Positions 27,099 to 35,380 of a stretch of 64,000 nt of DNA are shown piece after piece; position 1 is the stretch's first letter; each line of letters opens with the position of its first letter. The DNA is from Variovorax sp. PAMC 28711 (lineage in GTDB: Bacteria; Pseudomonadota; Gammaproteobacteria; Burkholderiales; Burkholderiaceae_C), in the NCBI RefSeq assembly GCF_001577265.1, contig NZ_CP014517.1:4128501-4192500 (forward strand), in the 5' to 3' direction. Position numbers and translations under genes: made by a program. Under the pieces are notes generated by a model. The model did no database searches and had not been told where the DNA came from. It worked only from the letters and a program-made list of their open reading frames with translations.

Positions 27099-27446
27099 TC
27101 AGTACTTGATCGTGATGCCGGCCTTCACGCCGGTGTTGGCCTTGCCATCGGAATGCGCGCCGGCCGAAAACGAGGTGTTGCCGCCGGTGCTGGCACCCAC
27201 CGAATACGTCGGCCGCTCTCCCGCCTTGTCGACGCCGGCATTGAGGCCGCTGCCGTCGGGCCGCTGCATCCCCACGGTCGCGCCGGTCGTGGTGGCGGAG
27301 TCTTCTGTCGAATTGACGTTCGGCGCCACGTAAACAGTGCCGGTGTCGCTGCTCTGGACGGGCAGTTTCACCTCCTCCGCGAATGCTGCAGCGTGGCAGG
27401 CAAGGAGCGAAAGGAGGATGAGGGGGGATCGAAGGATTGCACTCAT
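27099..27446 (-). CDS. Exported Gly/Thr/Ser-rich protein, unknown function
   Basis: This 115-aa protein has a signal peptide (cleavage after AFA, about residue 23). The mature part of about 90 residues is rich in Gly, Ser, Thr and Asn, with alternating-strand character (VGASTGGNTSFSAGAHSDGKANTGVKAGITIKY) and a terminal aromatic residue. That composition suggests a small beta-rich periplasmic or surface protein, but no family is recognised. Its ATG overlaps the stop of the upstream ABC ATPase gene by four bases, so the two are translationally coupled. Confidence 0.65.
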   Translation of the reverse strand: MSAILRSPLILLSLLACHAAAFAEEVKLPVQSSDTGTVYVAPNVNSTEDSATTTGATVGMQRPDGSGLNAGVDKAGERPTYSVGASTGGNTSFSAGAHSDGKANTGVKAGITIKY

Positions 27447-28075
27447 GGCAGCTCGATGGTAGCGGCGAGCGGCACCCGGTCAATGCGCTCGTAGCTGCCG
27501 ATCAAGACGGCACGGCCGGGCTGCGCCGCCACCTGGGCAATCGCTTCCCAAAGTCTCCGCACAGAGCCGGCATCCAGCGCGCTCGTCGGCTCGTCGAACA
27601 GGAGGAGCGGGCGGCTCGACCCCAGTGCCGCCGCCAGCCACACCTTGCGCTTCGAGCCCGTGGAAAGCATGTACATCGGCTTTTCGATGTGGGGCAGCAG
27701 GCCGAACCCATCGACCAGCGATTGCCAGCGCGATTCGTCGAACGCCGCATCGCCCTCGCGCAGCGTGGCAGTGCAGGCAAGGCCGGTGACCTGGTCGAAA
27801 ACATCGGTGGTCGGGTCGACGAAGAAAACGTGGCGACGGTACCCTGCCGGGTCGGTCCTGGCGTCGGTACCGGCCAGCGCCAACCGCCCCTGCGCCGCCA
27901 GGTTCCCCGACAGCACGCGAAGCAGCGTCGACTTGCCGCTGCCTGTCTCGCCATACAGCAGCGTGACCCCTGGGCCGATGGCGTGCGACCAGTTCGCCAC
28001 CAGCGGGGGGTCTGGCGCATAGGCAAAGCGCAGGTCGTGGATGTCGAGGACGGTGGCGCGGGTCGGCAAGTTCAT
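27443..28075 (-). CDS. Orphan ABC transporter ATP-binding protein
   Basis: This 210-aa ABC ATPase has a canonical Walker A (GETGSGKST, 42-50), Walker B (LLLFDEP, 157-163) and D-loop (SALD). The signature motif is degenerate (LSTGSKRK, 137-144, instead of LSGGQ), and Ser194 occupies the expected H-loop position. It resembles CcmA-like small ATPases. No permease gene is adjacent. I prefer ATG 28075; a TTG at 28093 is also in frame. It overlaps the exported-protein gene downstream, its only obvious partner. Confidence 0.8.
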   Translation of the reverse strand: MNLPTRATVLDIHDLRFAYAPDPPLVANWSHAIGPGVTLLYGETGSGKSTLLRVLSGNLAAQGRLALAGTDARTDPAGYRRHVFFVDPTTDVFDQVTGLACTATLREGDAAFDESRWQSLVDGFGLLPHIEKPMYMLSTGSKRKVWLAAALGSSRPLLLFDEPTSALDAGSVRRLWEAIAQVAAQPGRAVLIGSYERIDRVPLAATIELP

Positions 28076-28098
28076 GCCCCCACCGTACCGCAAGGCCG

Positions 28099-29010
28099 TC
28101 AGGCGCTGCGCAACTGCTCGCGCAGCTTGGCGCCGATGTCAGGCGTCTCCAGGAACGGATCGGCCGGATTCTTCATGGCCACGATGTTTTCCATGCGGCT
28201 CGTGATGTTGCCCAGCGCCCTCGGGCCCTGGTGGCTGAACACATAGAACTGGTTGTCGCTGATGGCCTTGAAGACCTTGTGTGCCACTTCGCCGGCGCTG
28301 ACCTTGCCGCTGCTCACAGCCTTGTTGCTCATGGCCTGGCCGATGAGCTGGCTCTTGGTGAGCTCGCTGTCTTTGGGTGCGTTGGGCCGGTTGCGCTCGC
28401 TGCTTGTGATCGCGGTCGGCACGAAGTACGGACAAAGCACGCTGCAGCCCACCTGGTCGGTGACCAGCGCAAGGTCCTGGTACATCGTTTCGGTCAGGCT
28501 CACGACCGCCGCTTTGGCGGCGTTGTACACGCCCATGTTCGGCGCGGTCAGCAGGCCCGCCATACTGGCCGTGTTGGTGATGTGGCCCCGGTAGGCCGGG
28601 TCTTTGGCGGCGGCCTCGAGCATCATCGGCGTGAAGAGGCGCACGCCGTGCACCACGCCCATGACGTCGACGCCGAACACCCAGTCCCAGTCGGCCACGG
28701 TGTTTTCCCACACCAAGCCACCGGCGCCGACGCCGGCGTTGTTGAAGACGAAGTGCGGCGCGCCGAAGCGGTCCTTGACGTCGGCTGCGAGCTGCTCCAT
28801 TTGCGCGGCGCTCGACACATCGACCTTGCGGGCGAGCACCTGCACACCAGCCGCTTCGATTTCGGCCCGGGCCTTGTCGAGCGCGTCCTGCTGCACGTCG
28901 ACCAGCACGAGGTTCATGCCGCGAGCGGCGCCGATGCGCGCGCATTCGAGGCCGAAGCCCGAACCTGCGCCGGTGAGAACGGCGGTCTTGCCCTTGAAAT
29001 CCTGAATCAT
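28099..29010 (-). CDS. SDR family oxidoreductase
   Basis: This 303-aa classical short-chain dehydrogenase has the cofactor motif TGAGSGFG (residues 13-20), NNAG (about 90), catalytic Ser in NTASMAG and Y-x-x-x-K (YNAAK). Asp38 after the second strand (LVDVQ) favours NAD(H) over NADP(H). The C-terminal extension of about 50 residues is typical of SDRs acting on fatty acyl or steroid-like alcohols. It is the last gene of the AidB-GST-SDR minus-strand set. The substrate is unknown. Confidence 0.88.
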   Translation of the reverse strand: MIQDFKGKTAVLTGAGSGFGLECARIGAARGMNLVLVDVQQDALDKARAEIEAAGVQVLARKVDVSSAAQMEQLAADVKDRFGAPHFVFNNAGVGAGGLVWENTVADWDWVFGVDVMGVVHGVRLFTPMMLEAAAKDPAYRGHITNTASMAGLLTAPNMGVYNAAKAAVVSLTETMYQDLALVTDQVGCSVLCPYFVPTAITSSERNRPNAPKDSELTKSQLIGQAMSNKAVSSGKVSAGEVAHKVFKAISDNQFYVFSHQGPRALGNITSRMENIVAMKNPADPFLETPDIGAKLREQLRSA

Positions 29011-29077
29011 TTGCCGGTGTCCTTGTCTCTTTCTGGGATAGAGCCGCTATTGAATGCCGGAAACGCGCGCGATGCAG

Positions 29078-30019
29078 TCACGAAGGTTCCCGCAGCTTCA
29101 GCACGTAGCCGATGCGCGGGAAATGAACGTGCACGGTGCCGACGCGATCCGTGGTGCGCTCCAGCGTGTAGTGCATGCGCGAGGCCGCGATGAGCGTGCC
29201 GGCGGTTTCTTCGAGCCCGAAGCTCTCGGCGCGGAGGCTGACGGCGCTGCCGAGCGGAATGCCATGGTCGTCCTGGAAGGTGCTGTCGCTGAGCAAGGAA
29301 GCTGGCGTGGCCGCTTGGGCGGCGGCGATGGCGTCATCGGCGCTGAACCTGTCGGGCGTGCCGTGGCCGATGGCGGCGATGCGGTCCATCCAGTCAAGCA
29401 CCGCGGGGGTCAGGTCGAGGATGCCCTTCACCGCCTCGATGCGTCGCGTGTACCAGAGCGGGTGGTAAGCCGAGAAATCGGCGATGCACGGCACTTCGCC
29501 AAGCAGGTAGGGCTTGTCGTCGAGCATGTCGGAAAGGCGCCGCAGGTACGACTTGTAGGCGCTGGTGGCGTCGCCCGGGCGCAGCCGCGTCATGTTGCCC
29601 GTGGTCATCTTGCCGCGGTCTTCGCCAAAGGCTCGGGCTGCTTCGGGCGGCGCCGTGGCGAAGACTTCGGCCGCGCCCCGGGGCTGCAGGTTCCAGGCCA
29701 TCGCGGCCCAGAAGAGCGTGGTGTCGGCCCATTGCGCCAGGATGCGCGACATGCCTTTTTCGGGCTCGGGATACAGCGTCGATTCAGGTTGCAAATGCTC
29801 GAGCACGTCGGCGATGAGTGCGCTGTCGCAATACATGTCGGCGCCGATCTGCAGGAACGGCGTCTTGCGGTAGCCGCCGGTGAGTTCCAGCACGTCGGGC
29901 TTGGGCATGATCGCCGGGATGAAGACAGACTTCCAGGGCAGCTTCTTCACGCCGAGGATGAGGCGGACTTTTTCGGAGAAAGGAGAAGTGACGTAATGGT
30001 GGAGGATGAGGTCGGCCAT
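29078..30019 (-). CDS. Glutathione S-transferase family protein
   Basis: This 313-aa protein is longer than a standard GST (about 210 aa). Its N-terminal thioredoxin-like domain (HHYVTSPFSEKVRLILGVK ... GGYRKTPFLQIGADMYCDSALI) includes the Ser at the usual glutathione-activating position. The helical C-terminal domain carries an extra 80 or so residues ending in a beta-rich segment. The role may be conjugation or isomerisation in acyl or aromatic catabolism. The ATG at 30019 lies 39 bases after the acyl-CoA dehydrogenase stop, so the two are probably co-transcribed. Confidence 0.85.
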   Translation of the reverse strand: MADLILHHYVTSPFSEKVRLILGVKKLPWKSVFIPAIMPKPDVLELTGGYRKTPFLQIGADMYCDSALIADVLEHLQPESTLYPEPEKGMSRILAQWADTTLFWAAMAWNLQPRGAAEVFATAPPEAARAFGEDRGKMTTGNMTRLRPGDATSAYKSYLRRLSDMLDDKPYLLGEVPCIADFSAYHPLWYTRRIEAVKGILDLTPAVLDWMDRIAAIGHGTPDRFSADDAIAAAQAATPASLLSDSTFQDDHGIPLGSAVSLRAESFGLEETAGTLIAASRMHYTLERTTDRVGTVHVHFPRIGYVLKLREPS

Positions 30020-30057
30020 GGGTTTTGTCTTTCGTGGGAAGGGGTCCGGGCGAGGTG

Positions 30058-31698
30058 TCAACGGGGCATTGCGCGTTCGATGATGGCATCGAAATCGGCG
30101 CCCGTACCGAGCGTCCCGAACGCATGCCCCCAATCGCCGCCGAGCCGTGAGGCGCAAAAGGCATCGTGCACGGCAGCCGGCGCGGTCTGTACGAGCAGCG
30201 CAGCCTGAACGGCCAGCGCCACGTCTTGGGCGAGCCGGCGCGCTTCGGATTCGGTGGCCATGGCATCGATGCGCGCAGGCAGCGCGTCGGCCATCCGGTC
30301 GAACGCCGCGTGCTGCCCGCGAGCGGGAGCGAGTTCTTGTGCCAGTGCCGCGACGGCGTCGCCTTTTCGCAGGCCGCGCAGCAGGTCGAGCGCCATGATG
30401 TTGCCGGCACCTTCCCAGATCGAGTTGAGCGGCATCTCGCGGTAGATGCGCGCCATCACGCCCTCGCCGCCCTCCTCCACGTAGCCGTTGCCGCCGAGGC
30501 ATTCCATCGCCTCTTGCGCGAAATGGCTGCCGCGCTTGCAGATCCAGAACTTGGCGACCGGCGTGAGGAGGCGCGCCATCAGCCGCTCGTGCGCATCGTC
30601 CGGCTTGTCGAACGCGCGCGCGAGGCGGATCGCGAGCGCGGTGGCGGCTTCGCTTTCGAGCGCCATGTCAGCCAGCACATTCTTCATGAGCGGCTGTTCG
30701 ATCAGTGGCTTGCCGAACGCACTGCGCTGCGCCGTGTGGTTCAACGCGAGCGCGAGCGCCTGGCGCATCAGCCCGCTGGTGCCGAGGGCGCAGTCGAGTC
30801 GCGTCATCGTGCCCATCTCCAGGATCTGCGGAATACCCCGCCCCTCTTCGCCGATCAGCCACGCGTTGGCGCTGTGGAATTCGACCTCGGAACTCGCGTT
30901 GGCCTTGTTGCCGAGCTTGTCTTTCAGACGCTGGATGTGGATGGCGTTGCGGCTGCCGTCGGGCAGCACGCGCGGCAAGAAAAAGCAGCTCAATCCGGCG
31001 GGCGCCTGCGCGAGCACGAGGAATGCGTCGCTCATGGGCGCCGAAAAGAACCACTTGTGGCCGGTGATCTCATAGCGCTCGCCCCATCCATCGATGCCAA
31101 CGCGCAAGGCACGCGTGGTGTTCGCGCGCACATCCGAACCGCCCTGCTTCTCGGTCATGCCCATGCCCATGGTCACACCGGGCTTTTCCGCAAAGGGCTT
31201 GAGCGCCGGGTCGTAGCCGAGACTGGCCAGCTTCGGGCCCCAGTCGGCATGCACGCCGGCATTGCTGCGCAGCGCCGGCGTGACCGCATAGCTCATCGAA
31301 ATCGGGCACAGCATCGAAGGCTCGAGCTCGGTGAACAACATGAAGCCCGCGGCGCGCAGCACATGCGGCGAGGCGGACGTTCTCGTCCACGGCGTGCCAT
31401 GCAGGCCGGCACCGACGGCAGCTTTCATCAGCGCGTGATAGCTGGGATGAAATTCCACCTCGTCGATCCGCCGGCCGAAGCGATCGTGCGTGTGCAGTTG
31501 CGGCGGATGCACATTGGCCAGCCGGGCGTGTTGCTGCATCTCGACGCTGCCGATCGTTTCACCGAGTTGGCGCAGAGCGCTCGTCTCCAGATGCGGTGCA
31601 TTGAAGCGCAGCGCGTCCTGCAACGGGCGATGGGTGTCGAACAGGTTGTAGTCGACGAGCGGCGCGGGTTGATTGCAGACTTCGTGGGTCGGGTTCAT
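30058..31698 (-). CDS. AidB-like acyl-CoA dehydrogenase family protein
   Basis: This 546-aa flavoprotein matches AidB in size and pattern. The N-terminal extension (DYNLFDTHRPLQDAL) is characteristic, followed by GMTEKQGGSDVRANTTRA, TGHKWFFSAPMSDAFLVLAQ and CLGGNGYVEEGGEGVMARIYRE. E. coli AidB binds DNA and is linked to alkylation defence, while related enzymes oxidise acyl-CoA. Context among beta-oxidation genes fits either isovaleryl-CoA-type dehydrogenation or protection. The ATG at 31698 is preferred over one 14 codons upstream. It is divergent from the GH16-like gene across 36 bases. Confidence 0.88.
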   Translation of the reverse strand: MNPTHEVCNQPAPLVDYNLFDTHRPLQDALRFNAPHLETSALRQLGETIGSVEMQQHARLANVHPPQLHTHDRFGRRIDEVEFHPSYHALMKAAVGAGLHGTPWTRTSASPHVLRAAGFMLFTELEPSMLCPISMSYAVTPALRSNAGVHADWGPKLASLGYDPALKPFAEKPGVTMGMGMTEKQGGSDVRANTTRALRVGIDGWGERYEITGHKWFFSAPMSDAFLVLAQAPAGLSCFFLPRVLPDGSRNAIHIQRLKDKLGNKANASSEVEFHSANAWLIGEEGRGIPQILEMGTMTRLDCALGTSGLMRQALALALNHTAQRSAFGKPLIEQPLMKNVLADMALESEAATALAIRLARAFDKPDDAHERLMARLLTPVAKFWICKRGSHFAQEAMECLGGNGYVEEGGEGVMARIYREMPLNSIWEGAGNIMALDLLRGLRKGDAVAALAQELAPARGQHAAFDRMADALPARIDAMATESEARRLAQDVALAVQAALLVQTAPAAVHDAFCASRLGGDWGHAFGTLGTGADFDAIIERAMPR

Positions 31699-31734
31699 GG
31701 GGCAAGAATGCCTCAATGCGGCGATGATGTCTGC

Positions 31735-32562
31735 ATGCATTGCCTCGCTTTATTCCTGGTTTCCTGGTCGATCGCCACGGTCGCCGCTGCCGCACCGTCG
31801 GACCCCTGCGCCGATCGCGCCGTGCCCCCCGCGGCGCGCGCGATGGGCTTCACCCGTGCCGTGATCGACGTGTGCCCCAAGGCGACCGACATTTCGCCCG
31901 ATGGACAGGGAAGCTTCAAGCTCTACAACGGTGCGATTTGGGACACCTTCCGGGCTCCACCCGACACGTATCGGACGGTGCCGGACGGGCTGGCCATCAA
32001 GCTGACCGGCGGCGTCACGACCCTCTCGCCTGTCGGCGCGCAGGGCACCTTGCCGACGCTGGCGGGTGACCGGGGATTCTTCGTGGAGTTCGAAACCTAT
32101 CTCTCCAGCAACGACCGGGACCACTGGCCCGCCTTGTGGCTCATGCCGCGCGAACACAACCTCAGCCAGGGCGACGTGTATCCGGGCGATCCGAAAGACT
32201 TCCAGCGCTGGATGGAACTGGACGTCGACGAAGGCGGGTTCACCACGGGCTGGCTCGGCACCGTTCACAGCTGGACCGGCATCTGGCCCAAGCACCAGAC
32301 CGAGCGCAGTCCCCACTGGGAACTGGGCCCGGTACTCGACCGCCGCCAGGTCCATACCTTCAGCGCGTCGTTCGAGCCCAGGACACTCAAGGTGGTCTGG
32401 TGGCTGGACGGCAAGAAAATCAGCGAGGCCGGTCCGCCGGCCGTTCCGAAAATCGCGCGACAGCAGAATTTCTATCTGCTGATGAATTCGCAGAGCCACG
32501 GCAAGAACATCCCCTACGAAATGATCGTGCGCCGGTTCCGCGCCTTCGTGCCGCCGCGTTAA
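31735..32562 (+). CDS. Exported GH16-like (concanavalin-fold) protein
   Basis: This 275-aa protein has a signal peptide (MHCLALFLVSWSIATVAAAA, cleavage near residue 20). The central WPALWLMPRE segment and E-L-D-V-D-E match the family 16 glycoside hydrolase pattern with catalytic E-x-D-x-x-E. A later HTFSASFEPRTLKVVWWLDGKKI segment is also typical of the fold. It may hydrolyse or bind an extracellular beta-glucan or galactan, but the substrate is not inferable. I chose ATG 31735; an in-frame ATG at 31708 would precede the signal peptide with a polar stretch. It is the only plus-strand gene in the 27-50 kb minus-strand block. Confidence 0.75.
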   Translation: MHCLALFLVSWSIATVAAAAPSDPCADRAVPPAARAMGFTRAVIDVCPKATDISPDGQGSFKLYNGAIWDTFRAPPDTYRTVPDGLAIKLTGGVTTLSPVGAQGTLPTLAGDRGFFVEFETYLSSNDRDHWPALWLMPREHNLSQGDVYPGDPKDFQRWMELDVDEGGFTTGWLGTVHSWTGIWPKHQTERSPHWELGPVLDRRQVHTFSASFEPRTLKVVWWLDGKKISEAGPPAVPKIARQQNFYLLMNSQSHGKNIPYEMIVRRFRAFVPPR

Positions 32563-33575
32563 ATCAGCTTGACCAGCTGCTTGCCGAAGTTCTTGCCCTT
32601 CAGCAAGCCGAGGAAAGCTTCAGGTGCCGCCTCGATGCCCTGTGCGACCGACTCGCGCGGCTTGAGCTTGCCGCTGCCGACCAGCTGGCCGAGTTCGGCC
32701 AGCGCTTCGGGCCAGATCTCCATGTGCTCGCTGACGATGAAGCCTTCGAGCTTGACGCGGTTGATGAGGAACAACGCGGGGTTGGCGAGCGGCAGTGGCG
32801 CGCCGTCGTAGCCGGCGATCATTCCGCACATCGCGATGCGTGCGAACGCGTTCAGGCGCAGCATGACGGCATCGAAGATGTAGCCGCCGACGTTTTCGAA
32901 GTAGCCGTCGATGCCCTTGGGGCAGGCTTCCTTCAGCGCGGTGCTCATGCTCTTCACGTCCGGGTGCGCGCGGTAGTCGATGCACGCGTCGAAGCCGAGT
33001 TCGTCGGTCACATACTTGCACTTGTCCGGGCCGCCGGCGATGCCGACCACGCGGCAGCCACGCGCCTTGGCCAGCGCACCGAACGCGCTGCCGACCGCGC
33101 CGGAGGCAGCGGTGATGACGACGGTTTCGCCTTCCTTCGGCGCGATGATCTTCACCAGGCCGTACCAGGCGGTCACGCCCGGCATGCCGACGGCGCCGAG
33201 ATAGTGCGACAGCGGCACGTGCGTGGTGTCGACCTTCTTCAGCGCGCCGGGCACCGAAGCATCGACCACGCTGTATTCCTGCCAGCCGCCGAAACCGACG
33301 ACCTTGTCGCCCACCGCGTACTTCGGATGCTTGCTCTCGATCACTTCGCCCACGGTGCCCCCCTGGAACACGGCGCCGGTCGGCTGGTTCGCGGTGTAGC
33401 TCTTCGAGTCGTTCATGCGGCCGCGCATGTAGGGGTCGAGGCTCATGTAGTGATGGCGCACCAGCACCTGGTTGTCGGCGAGCGCGGGCGTTTCGACGCT
33501 CACCAGCTTGAAGTTGCTGGCGGTGGCTTCGCCTTCGGGGCGGTTGTCGAGGTGGATTTGCTTGTTGGTTGGCAT
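32559..33575 (-). CDS. NADP-dependent MDR oxidoreductase, CurA/leukotriene-B4-dehydrogenase type
   Basis: This 338-aa zinc-independent medium-chain reductase has the family pattern V-R-H-H-Y-M-S-L-D-P-Y-M-R-G-R-M at about residues 39-54. The nucleotide site is AASGAVGSAFGALAKARG. Relatives reduce alpha,beta-unsaturated ketones or enals with NADPH. It is the last gene of the FadB-to-MDR series and overlaps the convergent GH16-like gene by four bases. Confidence 0.9.
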   Translation of the reverse strand: MPTNKQIHLDNRPEGEATASNFKLVSVETPALADNQVLVRHHYMSLDPYMRGRMNDSKSYTANQPTGAVFQGGTVGEVIESKHPKYAVGDKVVGFGGWQEYSVVDASVPGALKKVDTTHVPLSHYLGAVGMPGVTAWYGLVKIIAPKEGETVVITAASGAVGSAFGALAKARGCRVVGIAGGPDKCKYVTDELGFDACIDYRAHPDVKSMSTALKEACPKGIDGYFENVGGYIFDAVMLRLNAFARIAMCGMIAGYDGAPLPLANPALFLINRVKLEGFIVSEHMEIWPEALAELGQLVGSGKLKPRESVAQGIEAAPEAFLGLLKGKNFGKQLVKLI

Positions 33576-33597
33576 GAGTGTCTCTTGTGGAAAAAAT

Positions 33598-34032
33598 TCA
33601 GTCGGTCGACAGGGGCTGCAGGCTGTGAACGGTCTTGCCGTCGACGGGAAGCCGTTTCACGTATTTGAAGGTGCCGGTGGCGTGCGCGCAGGCACGGCCT
33701 TTTTCATCGTAGATCGTGGCCTCGGTAAAGGCCATCGTCGCGGTGCGGTGCATCAGCCGGCCTTTGGCCGCGAGCGGTCCGCGTGCGGGCTGCATGAAGC
33801 TGGTCTTCATCTCGATGGTGACCACGCCCATGTCGTTCTGCATGCTGCGCGCCGCCGCGGCCATGGTCACGTCCATCAGTGTCATGCAGGCGCCGCCGTG
33901 CGTGACGAAGAAACTGTTCAGGTGCTCGGGCGCCGCGGTGTAGTGCAACTCCGATTCGCCGTTCTCGAAGCGTTCGAGCGTGAAGCCAAGGTGGTCGACG
34001 AACGGGATCGCGACGCCAAAGGACAAACTCAT
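33598..34032 (-). CDS. PaaI-type hotdog thioesterase
   Basis: This 144-aa hotdog-fold protein has the PaaI-like motif FVTHGGACMTLMDVTMAAAA (about residues 42-61), in which the Asp is the usual catalytic acid. The second half is typical (VTIEMKTSFMQPARG). It should hydrolyse an acyl- or aryl-CoA to release CoA. The ATG at 34032 fits the family length. It starts two bases after the SDR stop and is followed by the MDR gene, so it belongs to the same catabolic series. Confidence 0.88.
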   Translation of the reverse strand: MSLSFGVAIPFVDHLGFTLERFENGESELHYTAAPEHLNSFFVTHGGACMTLMDVTMAAAARSMQNDMGVVTIEMKTSFMQPARGPLAAKGRLMHRTATMAFTEATIYDEKGRACAHATGTFKYVKRLPVDGKTVHSLQPLSTD

Positions 34033-34034
34033 GG

Positions 34035-34832
34035 TCAGGCTGCGCCGAGAACCACGCTCACGCCGCCGTCGACCGCCAGCCACTGGCCGGTGATGTGCTT
34101 TCCAGCATCGCTCGCGTACAGCAAGGTCAGGCCTTTCAGGTCTTCTTCATCGCCCAGGCGACGCAGCGGCGCGGCGTTGGCCATCTTTTCTTCGCCAATC
34201 GACTTGACCAATGCGCTCGCCATCTTCGTCATGAAGAAGCCCGGGCAAATGGCGTTCACGTTGATGCCGTACTTCCCCCACTCGGCAGCCAGGGTCTGCG
34301 TGAAGCCGATGACCGCCGTCTTGGAGGTGTTATAGGCCAGCGTCTGCATCTCGGGGGGATTGCCGTTCAGGCCTGCGATCGACGCAATGTTGATGATCTT
34401 GCCGGCCTTCTTCGGGATCATGTAAGCGTTGGCGACCTGCTGCGCGAGGATGAAATAGCCGCGCACGTTGAGGTTCATCACCTTGTCCCAGGCCGCCACC
34501 GGATGGCTTTCGGCCGGGGCGCCCCAGCTCGCGCCGGCGTTGTTCACGAGGATGTCGATCGCGCCCATGCGCTCGAGCGTCTGGTCGGCCAGCCGGCGCG
34601 TGTCTTCTTCTTTGGAGCAGTCGGCTGCGATCCAGCGCGCGTCGATGCCGGCGGCCTGCAGTTCGGCGGCCGCCTGTTCGAGGTCTTCCGCCTTGCGCGA
34701 GCTCAGCATGATCTTCGCGCCGGCTTCGCCGAGCGCATGCGCCATCTGCAGGCCGAGACCGCGCGAGCCACCGGTGATGAGTGCAGTCTTGCCGGTGAGA
34801 TCGAAAAGCTGTTGCGTGGTACGAGGGGTCAT
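34035..34832 (-). CDS. SDR family oxidoreductase
   Basis: This 265-aa classical SDR has TGGSRGLG (about residues 20-27), NNAG, catalytic Ser in NIASIAG and Tyr-Lys in YNTSK, with the C-terminal CPGFFMT typical of 3-oxoacyl-ACP/CoA reductase-like enzymes. An Arg after the second strand (SSRK) favours NADP(H). It is likely a 3-hydroxyacyl or related alcohol dehydrogenase of the surrounding acyl-CoA pathway. It lies 27 bases after the Dabb gene and two bases before the thioesterase. Confidence 0.88.
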   Translation of the reverse strand: MTPRTTQQLFDLTGKTALITGGSRGLGLQMAHALGEAGAKIMLSSRKAEDLEQAAAELQAAGIDARWIAADCSKEEDTRRLADQTLERMGAIDILVNNAGASWGAPAESHPVAAWDKVMNLNVRGYFILAQQVANAYMIPKKAGKIINIASIAGLNGNPPEMQTLAYNTSKTAVIGFTQTLAAEWGKYGINVNAICPGFFMTKMASALVKSIGEEKMANAAPLRRLGDEEDLKGLTLLYASDAGKHITGQWLAVDGGVSVVLGAA

Positions 34833-34859
34833 GCGGGTGTCTCCGGCAAAAAGATGAAT

Positions 34860-35144
34860 TCAGGAAATCGAATAGTCGAAGACGCTGCGCGACTCACGCA
34901 ACGTGCCGAGCGTGGCCGCGACCTGCTTGTGCGTCGGATGGACCAGATAGGCCTCGAGTGCGGCAGCATCGTCGAACACCGAGTACAGCACCACGTCGTG
35001 ATTGGCCTCGAAGCCTTCGGCACGCGTGGCGATCTCGAACTCGCGCATGCCGGGCACCAGGCCCTTGCAGCGCTCGAGTTCGGCCTTGAAACGCGGCGCC
35101 GTGGAAGCGTCGATCAGCTTCCACATCACGATGTGCTTGATCAT
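34860..35144 (-). CDS. Dabb (stress-responsive A/B barrel) family protein
   Basis: This 94-aa protein has the Dabb ferredoxin-like pattern MIKHIVMWKL ... ELERCKGLVPGMREFEI ... DVVLYSVFDDAAALEAYLVHPTH. These small dimeric proteins bind hydrophobic ligands or act as cyclases in some pathways; the function here is unknown. Its ATG overlaps the stop of the preceding 79-aa membrane protein gene (ATGA), so it is translated together with it and with the acyl-CoA dehydrogenase upstream. Confidence 0.88.
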   Translation of the reverse strand: MIKHIVMWKLIDASTAPRFKAELERCKGLVPGMREFEIATRAEGFEANHDVVLYSVFDDAAALEAYLVHPTHKQVAATLGTLRESRSVFDYSIS

Positions 35145-35380
35145 TTCGGGTCGTTGAAGCGTGATCGAACGTAGATCAGCACCACGCCGACGGCGACGGC
35201 AATGGCGCCCGGCGCGGCCAGCAGCCAGCCGGTCACAGCCTCGCTTCTGCCGGTGGCGATGCCGAGGATGAACAGGAACAACCCTGCATAGATCAGGATC
35301 CAGATCCACTTCTCTAGGCGTGCGTGCGGCTTGGGCGGCGCGCTGGATTTGAGCTGGGGCATGTAACTTCCGGTGGTCAT
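35141..35380 (-). CDS. Small two-span membrane protein, unknown function
   Basis: This 79-aa protein has a Pro/Lys-rich cytoplasmic-type start (PQLKSSAPPKPHARLEKW). Two hydrophobic helices follow (about residues 25-43, IWILIYAGLFLFILGIAT, and 50-70, TGWLLAAPGAIAVAVGVVLIYV), with a basic end. No family is recognised. The ATG at 35380 overlaps the acyl-CoA dehydrogenase stop by one base (TGATG), and its own stop overlaps the Dabb start. It is therefore firmly embedded between two cytosolic catabolic proteins. Confidence 0.7.
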   Translation of the reverse strand: MTTGSYMPQLKSSAPPKPHARLEKWIWILIYAGLFLFILGIATGRSEAVTGWLLAAPGAIAVAVGVVLIYVRSRFNDPK

